Source of the DNA: JBHHYR01 sp046757585
GTDB taxonomy: Bacteria > Desulfobacterota > Binatia > HRBIN30
Direction of reading: 5' to 3'
NCBI GenBank assembly: GCA_046757585.1
Contig: JBHHYR010000032.1
Coordinates: 1 to 25,888, forward strand
DNA length: 25,888 nucleotides
Shown one piece after another: positions 16,215 through 23,198 of this stretch. Within the stretch, counting starts at the first letter, position 1. The number at the start of each line of letters is the position of its first letter. The position numbers and the translations under genes were made by a program. The notes beneath the pieces are model-generated. The model saw only the letters and a program-made list of their open reading frames with translations. It did no database searches and was not told the origin of the DNA.

Positions 16215-16655
16215 ATGCGGATGATTACGATGGTTCGATGGCAGCGACAAGTTTTGGCGACGAGCCTTGTACTGGGCGGGCTCTGCGTGCTGGGAGGTGA
16301 CGTAGCAGTGCATACGGCGCAACCGAACGCGCATGCCACCGCGAAGACAAAGGCCAGTCAGAAGGCTGATGGCGTCGTGATACGGCGCGGGGCCGCAGGC
16401 CAGAGGATTTATGTGGATCCGGAGACTGGCCGGATGGGAGCGCCACCACCGGGGAGATCCCTGAGCGCCGTAGTCAGCTTGGATCCCGCCATGAGTACGT
16501 CGGACCAGGGGTTGCTCGAGGTGCCCGCGCCGGGCGGCGGAATGATGGTTGATTTGCAAGGCCGCTTTCGCAGCGCCGCTGTGGCAAGGGTCAAGCCCGA
16601 TGGGAGTGTGGTCACCGAGTGCCTGCCGGCACGCATGCGCGTTCCGAAACACTGA
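16215..16655 (+). CDS. Small secreted protein paired with metalloprotease
   Basis: The 146-residue product has a signal-peptide-like N terminus (basic start, hydrophobic ATSLVLGGLCVLGG) and a Lys/Ala-rich spacer. Two motifs follow: IYVDPETGRMGAPPPG (65-80) and GGGMMVDLQGRFRSAAVA (107-124), ending ARVKPDGSVVTECLP. I recall that proteins with a DPxTG motif and a VDLQGRFQS-like motif are encoded next to secreted HExxH proteases in other bacteria, but I cannot verify it here. The next gene starts 8 bases after this stop, so they are almost certainly cotranscribed. A role as secreted inhibitor, chaperone or partner of that protease is inference. The exact start is uncertain (ATG at 16215, 16221 or 16230), and none has a strong ribosome-binding site. 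Confidence 0.72.
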   Translation: MRMITMVRWQRQVLATSLVLGGLCVLGGDVAVHTAQPNAHATAKTKASQKADGVVIRRGAAGQRIYVDPETGRMGAPPPGRSLSAVVSLDPAMSTSDQGLLEVPAPGGGMMVDLQGRFRSAAVARVKPDGSVVTECLPARMRVPKH

Positions 16656-16663
16656 CTACGGTC

Positions 16664-18298
16664 ATGCGGTGTAGGAGCCAGTCTAGTATTTTGCTCCTTG
16701 TCGGGATCGCGAGCCTTGTTGCTCTACCGGCAACCCCACCGCTGCACGCGACCACGATCAGCGTCATCAACCTGGACGGGGTGGGCGAAGGATTCAACGA
16801 CCAGACCCCGAGGGGCCCCGAAGGAGGGAATCCCGGGACGACGCTGGGCGACCTGCGGCTGAATGCGTTTCAAGAGGCCGCAGACAGGTGGGCCGCCATT
16901 GTGGCCAGCAGCGTCGTGGTCAAGGTGGAAGGGAGTTTTAATCCCTTGACGCCGTGCGGACCTGGGGGCGCCGTCCTCGGTTTTGCTGGCCCGAATTCCG
17001 TGTTCCGGGACTTTCTCAACGCCCCGGTCGCCAACACGTGGTTTGTGCAAGCAACCGCCAACAGCATAGCAGGCATGGATCTGTCAGGCGGTGGCAGTGA
17101 TATGAGCGCGACCTTTAACAGCAGCATTGACGACGGATGCCTGCCGGGCCTCGCCGGCTGGTACTATGGCTTCGATGGCAATCCGCCGGCGGGCGAGCTG
17201 GATTTCCTGCCAGTTCTGGCGCACGAAATTGCGCACGGTCTCGGATTCCTGACGCTCGTGAGTCTTGGTAGCGGCGCAAAGTTCCATGGGTTCAATGACG
17301 CATTCATGCTGAATCTGGAAAATCACACCACGGGTAAGTTCTACCCCGCCATGACTGATGCGGAACGGGTGGCCGCGAGCACCAATACGGGGAATCTCCA
17401 CTTCGTGGGAGCGAACGTCCGGGCGGCGAGCGACCTGCTATCGGTGGGAAAGACGGGTGATCATGTACATATGTTTGCGCCGAACCCCAGCCAGCCGGGT
17501 TCGTCAGTATCCCATTTCGATACGTCCCTGACGCCCAACGAATTGATGGAGCCGTCCTTTACCCAAACTCGCATGCAGACACTTACCGAGGCGGCCTTTG
17601 CGGACATTGGCTGGACGCTCCTGGGGCAGGGTCCAACTGCTACGCCCACTGTGACACCAACACCGACACCTATTCCAGAGCCACCCGCTTGCCCGGCGAC
17701 ACCCCTCGCTGGTTGCCGGACACCGTTGAAGTCGCGATTCCTCCTGAAGGACAAGACGGTTGCTAACGCCGCCGATCCTGACAAAAGGGATCGGCTCGTC
17801 TGGAAGTGGCTCCGGGGCCCCGCAACGACCTTCGCGGAGCTCGGGAATCCGGTGGCTAACCTCAGTAGCTACTCCCTGTGCGTGTACGACGAGTCCGCCG
17901 GTACACCAACCTTGGTGCTGAGCGCGGGGGCGCCCGCGGGAGGCACCTGCCGGAATGGGAAGCCGTGCTGGCAGCGGCTCGGTACCGCCGCCAATCCCAC
18001 CGGCTACAGGTACCGCAATGCAGACCTCACCCCCGATGGGCTCCTGAAGATTGTCCTCAGGAAGGGGGATACCCCTGGCGGCCAGGCGAGGGTCGTTGTC
18101 ATAGGGAAAGGCGCCAACCTACCCCTGCCGCTCCCGGTTGGTACAACCTACTTCAACCAGGACACCACCGCGATCGTGCAGTTCATCAAGAGCGACGGTG
18201 GAATATGCTGGGAGGCCAGATACGCCTCACCGGCGCGTAAGAATCAGAGCAGCGTTTTCAGAGACACGTGTGGCGTGGCTTTCAACCCGCCTTGCTGA
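16664..18298 (+). CDS. Secreted HExxH zinc metalloprotease with C-terminal shared domain
   Basis: The 544-residue product has a signal peptide ending near PLHA (about residue 29). The catalytic region contains FLPVLAHEIAHGLGFLTLV, with zinc ligands His187 and His191 and catalytic Glu188. The metzincin-type third His is not at the standard HExxHxxGxxH position (Thr instead). A likely third ligand is His284 in VSHFDTSLTPNELMEPS, a segment that also provides a Met. Conserved family stretches TTGKFYPAMTDAERVAAS and LTEAAFADIGW follow. A Thr/Pro linker (about 323-343) leads to a C-terminal domain (about 355-537) that resembles one in the double glycoside hydrolase. The start at 16664 puts the Met directly before the signal peptide; the in-frame ATG at 16619 lies inside the upstream gene. 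An extracellular peptidase role is likely; the substrate is unknown. Confidence 0.83.
   Translation: MRCRSQSSILLLVGIASLVALPATPPLHATTISVINLDGVGEGFNDQTPRGPEGGNPGTTLGDLRLNAFQEAADRWAAIVASSVVVKVEGSFNPLTPCGPGGAVLGFAGPNSVFRDFLNAPVANTWFVQATANSIAGMDLSGGGSDMSATFNSSIDDGCLPGLAGWYYGFDGNPPAGELDFLPVLAHEIAHGLGFLTLVSLGSGAKFHGFNDAFMLNLENHTTGKFYPAMTDAERVAASTNTGNLHFVGANVRAASDLLSVGKTGDHVHMFAPNPSQPGSSVSHFDTSLTPNELMEPSFTQTRMQTLTEAAFADIGWTLLGQGPTATPTVTPTPTPIPEPPACPATPLAGCRTPLKSRFLLKDKTVANAADPDKRDRLVWKWLRGPATTFAELGNPVANLSSYSLCVYDESAGTPTLVLSAGAPAGGTCRNGKPCWQRLGTAANPTGYRYRNADLTPDGLLKIVLRKGDTPGGQARVVVIGKGANLPLPLPVGTTYFNQDTTAIVQFIKSDGGICWEARYASPARKNQSSVFRDTCGVAFNPPC
17630..17692 (+). repeat. Short Thr/Pro linker-coding segment
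   Basis: About 21 codons encoding TPTVTPTPTPIPEPP-like sequence between the protease domain and the C-terminal domain. It is a short version of the linkers at 5075-5329 and 9828-10865. Confidence 0.75.
17723..18274 (+). other. Copy 2 of an undescribed shared domain (C-terminal in the metalloprotease)
   Basis: Features in order: LKSRFLLKDKTVANAADPDK, LVWKWLRGPATT, YSLCVYDES, CWQRLGTAANPTGYRYRNAD, LLKIVLRKGD, ARVVVIGKGANLPLPLPVG, AIVQFIKSDGGICWEARY, then FRDTC. The W-x-x-LG...NP-x-GYR(F/Y)R core and the VQ(F/W)...C strand match copy 1. The region is rich in short strands and has no visible catalytic motif. Confidence 0.6.
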
Positions 18299-18375
18299 AA
18301 CTGCCGTAGGGGGCCGGGGGCGCGCCGAAAATATGGGGATTCCGCTCGCACGTTGGTGCATCACAGAGAAGACAG

Positions 18376-18449
18376 CGCGCCCTGGGTGATTCGAACACCC
18401 GACCTCTTGATTCGTAGTCAAGCGCTCTATCCGGCTGAGCTAAGGGCGC
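18376..18449 (-). tRNA. tRNA-Arg (anticodon ACG)
   Basis: Read on the minus strand it folds as a complete cloverleaf. The acceptor GCGCCCT pairs with AGGGCGC, the D stem is GCTC/GAGC, and the anticodon stem CTTGA/TCAAG carries loop CTACGAA. The T stem GGGTG/CACCC carries loop TTCGAAT, and the discriminator base is G. The anticodon ACG (read as ICG after deamination) decodes CGU, CGC and CGA. The 3' CCA is not encoded. There is no second tRNA next to it. Confidence 0.96.
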
Positions 18450-18547
18450 GTGTGCTGAAGCGGCCAGGATCAGTTCCCTAACACGCTCGATCGTATGGCG
18501 CAAGATTGTGACTGGCCGCTGGCTCACGTCGTGGGGGAGGCACGCCG

Positions 18548-19117
18548 TCACGGTGTTGCAGGTGCTGTTCCCCGCAGGAGCTGGCGGATGACCCTGATAT
18601 GGTAGTTGATGCCTGACCACAGGGCGACGACGAGCGAAATCCACAGGAAGTACATGCCGCCAAGGTGAAAATCGATTCCAAGGAACTTGTAGTGCAGCAG
18701 TAACCCGTGCAGCGCGAACATCTGGAAGATCATCTTGTATTTGCCTAGCTCCTCCGCCGCCACAACAATGCCTTCACCGAGCGCTACCGCTCGTAGCCCC
18801 GTCACCGCAATCTCGCGGCCAATGATCACGACGGTCATCCAGGCAGGCACGGTCGGGGTCCTGTCCATACCAGCGAGCATGATCAGCGCCGCGGCAACGA
18901 TGAGCTTGTCGGCAAGCGGATCCAGAAACGTGCCGAGGGTTGTGCTGATGCGCCACCGCCGTGCCACATACCCGTCGAAGAAATCCGACAGGCACGCGAG
19001 AAAGAAAGTCGCGGCAGCCAACACACTGGCCGTCGGTCCTGGATGGGTGAGGATCACGACCAGGATCGGAATCAGGAGGATGCGAAAGAAACTCAGAATG
19101 TTCGGGAGATTCGCCAC
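18548..19117 (-). CDS. pgsA: CDP-diacylglycerol--glycerol-3-phosphate 3-phosphatidyltransferase
   Basis: PgsA makes phosphatidylglycerophosphate, the precursor of phosphatidylglycerol, in the inner membrane. Phosphatidylglycerol is also the lipid donor for Lgt, encoded elsewhere in this window. The 189-residue polytopic protein has the complete CDP-alcohol phosphotransferase signature D-x2-DG-x2-AR-x8-G-x3-D-x3-D: Asp45, Asp48, Gly49, Ala52, Arg53, Gly62, Asp66 and Asp70. The N-terminal NLPNILSFFRILLIP is characteristic of PgsA. The start codon is GTG at 19117 with no clear Shine-Dalgarno sequence. A 6-bp hairpin lies just upstream. The lytic transglycosylase gene is 71 bases upstream on the same strand and may share its transcript. 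Confidence 0.93.
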   Translation of the reverse strand: MANLPNILSFFRILLIPILVVILTHPGPTASVLAAATFFLACLSDFFDGYVARRWRISTTLGTFLDPLADKLIVAAALIMLAGMDRTPTVPAWMTVVIIGREIAVTGLRAVALGEGIVVAAEELGKYKMIFQMFALHGLLLHYKFLGIDFHLGGMYFLWISLVVALWSGINYHIRVIRQLLRGTAPATP

Positions 19118-19123
19118 GCCAGG

Positions 19124-19141
19124 CTCAAGTCACACCTTGAG
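19124..19141 (-). promoter_or_regulatory. Hairpin immediately upstream of the pgsA start
   Basis: CTCAAG and CTTGAG form a perfect 6-bp stem with a 6-base loop, 6 bases before the GTG codon of pgsA. It could limit access to the start or be chance; there is no T tract to make it a terminator. Confidence 0.22.
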
Positions 19142-19188
19142 TCTGGGTACCATGAACTCCTGCGGGGGAAAAGGGCAGGGGCTGGCGC

Positions 19189-19791
19189 TTACTGCTGTTG
19201 CAGGTAGCGGTCGCGGAAACGCAGGACGCGAGTGAGGTATTGCCACGTTTCCGGATACGGGGGAACACCCCCGTACTTGTCGACGGCTTGTTCACCGGCA
19301 TTGTAGGCAGCCAGGGCTAGCCGCAGATTGCCCCCGTAGCGGTCCAGGAGGTAGCGCAGATGGGACACGCCACCTTCCACGTTCTGGCGCGGTTCAAACA
19401 CCCGCCATACGTTGCGGCGCCGCGCCGTGGCGGGCATCAACTGCATGAGACCGAGCGCCCCCTTCGGCGACACAGCCCGCGGCACAAAATCGGACTCCGC
19501 GCGGATTACGGCCTTGACCAGTGCTACGTCGAGACCATGCCGGCGCGCCGCTTCACGAATGATCTTGTCGTAGGCACGCCGCCGCACGCCGCCAATGGCC
19601 CCCAGCCCGGCCATGTTCCAGCTTGCGGTGTCAGGCAAATAGTAGTGGTACTGGGGTGCGCTCGGCGCATTCGAGAAGTGCAGCACTCCGTGCGCGTCAC
19701 GGTACATGTACATGTCAGCACGTAGCGGTGCCACCCACACAGCCACGCACAGAAGGCTCCCGAACCACCACAGCTGCTGCCAGCGCCTCAT
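19189..19791 (-). CDS. Lytic transglycosylase (SLT domain) with N-terminal DUF4124-like segment
   Basis: The 200-residue secreted protein cleaves peptidoglycan glycan strands in the periplasm. After a signal peptide (to about residue 25, LRA) comes a DUF4124-like segment, MYMYRDAHGVLHFSNAP (27-43). The SLT domain starts near residue 73. It has the catalytic Glu99 in VIRAESDFVPRAVSPKGALG, then GLMQLMPATARR, and the family-typical LALAAYNAGEQAV and GVPPYPETWQYL. These are the motifs of the Slt70-like/MltC-type fold. The length fits a minimal single-domain enzyme. The start at 19791 has no Shine-Dalgarno sequence, but a good promoter candidate ends only 9 bases upstream. It is divergent from nadB and lies upstream of pgsA. 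Confidence 0.92.
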   Translation of the reverse strand: MRRWQQLWWFGSLLCVAVWVAPLRADMYMYRDAHGVLHFSNAPSAPQYHYYLPDTASWNMAGLGAIGGVRRRAYDKIIREAARRHGLDVALVKAVIRAESDFVPRAVSPKGALGLMQLMPATARRRNVWRVFEPRQNVEGGVSHLRYLLDRYGGNLRLALAAYNAGEQAVDKYGGVPPYPETWQYLTRVLRFRDRYLQQQ

Positions 19792-19800
19792 GTTGCGCGC

Positions 19801-19829
19801 AGGGTACTGAGTTGGTCAGTCCTTTTCAA
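19801..19829 (-). promoter_or_regulatory. Candidate promoter of the lytic transglycosylase gene
   Basis: On the minus strand TTGAAA (19829-19824, 5 of 6 to consensus), a 17-base spacer and TACCCT (19806-19801). The -10 ends 9 bases before the ATG, so the transcript would have a leader of only a few bases. This agrees with the missing Shine-Dalgarno sequence. Confidence 0.35.
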
Positions 19830-19884
19830 CCGCTTTTTTGCACTTGGCGCCGGCAGCCACGCATGTGCTAAAGCAACTGTCACC

Positions 19885-21585
19885 ATGGAAACAGATTTTC
19901 TGGTGATCGGGAGTGGGCTGGCGGGACTGACGTTTGCGTTGAAGAGCGCGCAGGCAGGCTCGGTGATGGTGCTCACGAAAGACCGCTTGCCGGAGAGCGC
20001 CACGGAGTACGCCCAGGGTGGCATCGCTTCAGTGTGGAGCTCGGAAGACTCGTTTGCGGATCATAGTCGGGACACGATGGCTGCCGGCGCAGACCTCTGC
20101 CACCGCGATATCGTCGAACTGGTGGTTCGGGAGGGGCCCGAACGCATTCGCGAGCTGATCGCGCTGGGAACCAATTTTTCCCTCCGGCCCGGTGCCGAGG
20201 AGGGCGAGTACGATCTCGGACGTGAAGGCGGCCACAGCCATCGTCGGATCCTGCACGCGACGGACGCAACCGGCCGCGAAATCATGCGTGCCCTGGTCGA
20301 AGCCGTCCGCCGGCAAAGGAACATCACGGTCCTGGAACGCCACATGGCCGTGGATTTACTCATTGACGCCAAGTTCGATCCTTCGATCACCTGCCCATCA
20401 TGCTGGGGTGCGTACGCGTTCGATCTGGACACTGGAACCGTCAAGCGTGTCCAAGCACGGGCCACGCTGCTGGCCACGGGAGGCACGGGCAAGGTGTACC
20501 TGTATACCAGCAATCCGGACGTCGCGACCGGCGACGGGATCGCCATGGCGTACCGGGCCGGCGTACCCATCGGCAACATGGAGTTCATTCAGTTCCACCC
20601 CACCTGCCTGTACCATCCCCAGGCGAAGTCTTTCCTCATCAGCGAAGCGCTCCGGGGCGAGGGCGCTATCTTGCGCCAACCAGGGGGCGACACCTTCATG
20701 AAGCACTATCATCCCGACGCGGAGCTAGCTCCCCGTGACATTGTCGCCCGCGCGATCGACAGTGAAATGAAAGTGCACGGCTTCGAGCACGTGTATCTGG
20801 ATATCACGCACCGGGGGGCCACATTCATCCGGCAGCGGTTTCCTCATATCTACGCGCGCTGCCTGAGCTACGGCATCGACATCACCGCACAGCCGATCCC
20901 CGTGGTCCCGGCGGCACATTACTGCTGCGGCGGGGCCGTGACGGACGCCGACGGCGCAACCAGTGTCCAGCGCCTGTTTGCGGCAGGCGAAGTGGCGATG
21001 ACCGGGCTGCACGGTGCAAACCGCCTCGCTTCCAACTCACTGCTCGAGGGTCTCGTTTTCGGACATCGGGCATCGGTGCGGGCCCGGCGGCGGCTCGAAC
21101 GGGACCGCACCAGGGCCCCTCTGCTCCCGCCGTGGAATCCCGGCCATGCGGTCGACAGCGATGAATCGGTGGTGGTGACCCAGAACTGGGACGAGATCCG
21201 CCGCTTGATGTGGAACTACGTGGGGATCGTGCGTTCCAACCGCCGTCTGGCACGGGCGCTGCAGCGCATTGCACTCCTGCAACAGGAAATTCGCGACTAC
21301 TACTGGGACTTCCTGGTGACCGGAGACTTGATCGAACTGCGCAACATCGCCTTGGTTGCGGAGCTGATCATCAAATCGGCCATCACCCGCAAGGAGAGTC
21401 GGGGGCTACACTGCAACATTGATCACCCTGACCGCGACGACCGCCATTGGCAGCATGACACCATCCTAGTTCCCGGAGTGCCCTTCGACCCCGGTCCGGG
21501 ATTCACCGCGTCATTGCGCAGGCCGCGCCCGGCCGCCGGTGTGCAGCGGGGTGGACCGCCCGAGGCTGAGGTCGAGCAGGGGTAG
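19885..21585 (+). CDS. nadB: L-aspartate oxidase
   Basis: NadB oxidises L-aspartate to iminoaspartate, the first step of de novo NAD synthesis, using FAD in the cytoplasm. The 566-residue protein has the FAD motif FLVIGSGLAGLTFALK (5-20), SATEYAQGGIASVW (38-51), and the aspartate oxidase segment DLGREGGHSHRRILHATDAT (110-129). In that segment Glu114 aligns with the substrate-binding Glu121 of E. coli. Further matches are QFHPTCLYHPQAKSFLISEA and HYCCGGAVTDADGATSVQRL. Those segments, with REGGHSHRR, favour aspartate oxidase over succinate dehydrogenase or fumarate reductase. The C terminus runs about 30 residues beyond the usual end and is Pro/Gly/Glu-rich. No nadA or nadC is in the window. 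It is divergent from the lytic transglycosylase gene and convergent with glyA. Confidence 0.93.
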   Translation: METDFLVIGSGLAGLTFALKSAQAGSVMVLTKDRLPESATEYAQGGIASVWSSEDSFADHSRDTMAAGADLCHRDIVELVVREGPERIRELIALGTNFSLRPGAEEGEYDLGREGGHSHRRILHATDATGREIMRALVEAVRRQRNITVLERHMAVDLLIDAKFDPSITCPSCWGAYAFDLDTGTVKRVQARATLLATGGTGKVYLYTSNPDVATGDGIAMAYRAGVPIGNMEFIQFHPTCLYHPQAKSFLISEALRGEGAILRQPGGDTFMKHYHPDAELAPRDIVARAIDSEMKVHGFEHVYLDITHRGATFIRQRFPHIYARCLSYGIDITAQPIPVVPAAHYCCGGAVTDADGATSVQRLFAAGEVAMTGLHGANRLASNSLLEGLVFGHRASVRARRRLERDRTRAPLLPPWNPGHAVDSDESVVVTQNWDEIRRLMWNYVGIVRSNRRLARALQRIALLQQEIRDYYWDFLVTGDLIELRNIALVAELIIKSAITRKESRGLHCNIDHPDRDDRHWQHDTILVPGVPFDPGPGFTASLRRPRPAAGVQRGGPPEAEVEQG

Positions 21586-21598
21586 CCGCCGTGGCGGC
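21585..21598. terminator. Inverted repeat between convergent nadB and glyA
   Basis: GCCGCC and GGCGGC, separated by GT, overlap the nadB stop codon in the 34-base gap between the two convergent genes. The loop is only two bases and there is no T tract. A shared termination role is suggested by position only. Confidence 0.2.
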
Positions 21599-21619
21599 GA
21601 TGCACGGGCAGCTGGGCCC

Positions 21620-22924
21620 TTACGGCATCAGCGTCGCGTATCCGAGCGGAAACTTGCGGCACAGCGAGATGACATCGTCGCCAATCGACACCAGAGCGCC
21701 GTCGTTGCCGACCGCGCGCAACGCGCGCGTGATCAGGTCGGCGATCACCTCCATCTCCGGTTCCTTCATGCCCCGCGTGGTCACTGCCGGCGTACCGATC
21801 CGCACGCCACTGGTCACAAAGGGGGAGCGGGTCTCGAACGGCACCGTGTTCTTGTTGACCGTGATGTGCGCCCGGTCAAGGGTCTCCTGTGCGACCTTTC
21901 CGGTCAGTTCACTGTGGCGCAGGTCGAGCAGCATCAGGTGATTGTCCGTGCCACCCGACACAAGCCGCAATCCCTTACGGACCAGCGCCGCAGCCAGCGT
22001 CTTGGCATTGCGAACGATCTGCTGCTGGTAGGCCTTGAATGCCGGAGACAACGCCTCCTTGAAGGCGACCGCCTTGGCCGCGATAACGTGCATCAGGGGC
22101 CCACCCTGGTTGCCGGGGAACACCGAAGCATTGATACTCTTAGCGAACGCTGCGCGGCACATGATCATGCCCCCGCGGGGTCCACGAAGTGTCTTATGTG
22201 TCGTCGTCGTCACGAACTCTGCATGCGGGACCGGTGACGGATGGATTCCCGCAGCCACGAGTCCCGCGAAGTGCGCGATATCCACCATCACCACGGCGCC
22301 GATCTCGTCCGCCACACGGCGGAAGGGAAGAAAGTCAATCTCACGTGGATAGGCGCTGTAACCGACCACGATCATCTGCGGCCGATGTTGTCGCGCCAAC
22401 GCCACCATGGCCTCGTAGTCGATGCGTTCGTCGGATTGCCGCACGCCGTAAGGCACCACGCGAAAGAACTTGCCGGAGAAGTTGACCGGGCTGCCATGTG
22501 TGAGATGGCCGCCGTGCGAGAGATCCATACTCAAGATCGTGTCACCCGGCGTGAGCTGTGAAAAATAGACTGCCATGTTGGCCTGGGATCCCGAGTGCGG
22601 CTGCACGTTCACGTGGTCCGCGCCGAAGAGCTGGCGGGCACGGTCGATGGCGAGCTGTTCAGCGACATCGACAAACTCACAGCCGCCGTAATAGCGCCGG
22701 CCGGGGTATCCCTCGGCGTACTTGTTGGTCAGGATCGAACCCTGCGCTTCGAGAACGGCACGGCTGACCACGTTTTCAGACGCGATCAGCTCCAGGTTGT
22801 GTTCTTGCCGCTCTGCTTCCCTGCGAAGCGCCTGGTAGACTTCCGGGTCAACGCGGGCCAGTTCACTCGCGCTCACGGGTTGCGCCCCATCGAGGTCCGC
22901 GCGTGGCTTCGTGACGTCCGACAC
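21620..22924 (-). CDS. glyA: Serine hydroxymethyltransferase
   Basis: GlyA interconverts serine and glycine with transfer of a one-carbon unit to tetrahydrofolate, using pyridoxal phosphate. Landmarks are EHNLELIASENVVS (41-54), NKYAEGYPGRRYYGG (67-81), the PLP-binding segment TTTTHKTLRGPRGG with Lys244, and VMVDIAHFAGLVAAG. The length (434 from GTG 22924) is slightly above the usual 415-420. Family alignment would fit a start at GTG 22876 better, since relatives begin about 8 residues before DPE(V/I)Y. The only good Shine-Dalgarno plus ATG in front of the gene is out of frame and opens a 20-codon frame whose TGA overlaps GTG 22876. It is the last gene of the yceD-rpmF-fabD-fabG-acpP-glyA cluster, 15 bases after acpP. 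Confidence 0.94.
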   Translation of the reverse strand: MSDVTKPRADLDGAQPVSASELARVDPEVYQALRREAERQEHNLELIASENVVSRAVLEAQGSILTNKYAEGYPGRRYYGGCEFVDVAEQLAIDRARQLFGADHVNVQPHSGSQANMAVYFSQLTPGDTILSMDLSHGGHLTHGSPVNFSGKFFRVVPYGVRQSDERIDYEAMVALARQHRPQMIVVGYSAYPREIDFLPFRRVADEIGAVVMVDIAHFAGLVAAGIHPSPVPHAEFVTTTTHKTLRGPRGGMIMCRAAFAKSINASVFPGNQGGPLMHVIAAKAVAFKEALSPAFKAYQQQIVRNAKTLAAALVRKGLRLVSGGTDNHLMLLDLRHSELTGKVAQETLDRAHITVNKNTVPFETRSPFVTSGVRIGTPAVTTRGMKEPEMEVIADLITRALRAVGNDGALVSIGDDVISLCRKFPLGYATLMP

Positions 22925-22935
22925 TCAGCGCCCAT
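22873..22935 (-). CDS. Putative 20-codon leader ORF before glyA
   Basis: ATG at 22935 follows AGGAG by 7 bases; that AGGAG lies in the last codons of acpP. The frame encodes MGAECRTSRSHARTSMGRNP and stops with TGA. The last bases form GTGA, joining the leader stop to an in-frame GTG of glyA at 22876. This would allow coupled translation. It may also be coincidence. Confidence 0.27.
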   Translation of the reverse strand: MGAECRTSRSHARTSMGRNP

Positions 22936-22939
22936 GCTG

Positions 22940-23179
22940 TTACTCCTGGTGGCTTTCGATGTAGTTGACGACGTCCTGAACGGTACGGATCTTCTCTGCT
23001 TCCTCGTCCGTGATCTCCATTTCGTACTCTTCCTCCAGCGCCATAACGAGCTCGACGATGTCCAAAGAGTCGGCGCCGAGATCCTCGATAAACGACGCAT
23101 CCGGCGTCACTTCATCCTCGCTCACGCCGAGCTGCTCGCAGATGATCTCCTTCACCTTCTTTTCTACCGCTGATGCCAT
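22940..23179 (-). CDS. acpP: Acyl carrier protein
   Basis: The 79-residue acidic protein carries growing acyl chains on a phosphopantetheine arm attached to Ser38, within the invariant motif GADSLDIVELVMALEEEYEM. The length and the acidic helix-rich composition (VSEDEVTPDASFIEDLGADS; ITDEEAEKIRTVQDVVNYI) are standard for the type II fatty acid system. A strong GGAGGAG precedes the ATG. It sits between fabG (19 bases upstream) and glyA (15 bases downstream). The usual partner fabF is not at the next position. Confidence 0.97.
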   Translation of the reverse strand: MASAVEKKVKEIICEQLGVSEDEVTPDASFIEDLGADSLDIVELVMALEEEYEMEITDEEAEKIRTVQDVVNYIESHQE

Positions 23180-23198
23180 CCGTACTCCTCCCTCTCCA

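Noticed and set aside
16664..18449. Integration of a mobile element at the 3' end of tRNA-Arg
   Set aside because: The tRNA 3' end faces the metalloprotease block. I saw no second copy of the tRNA 3' sequence and no integrase gene.
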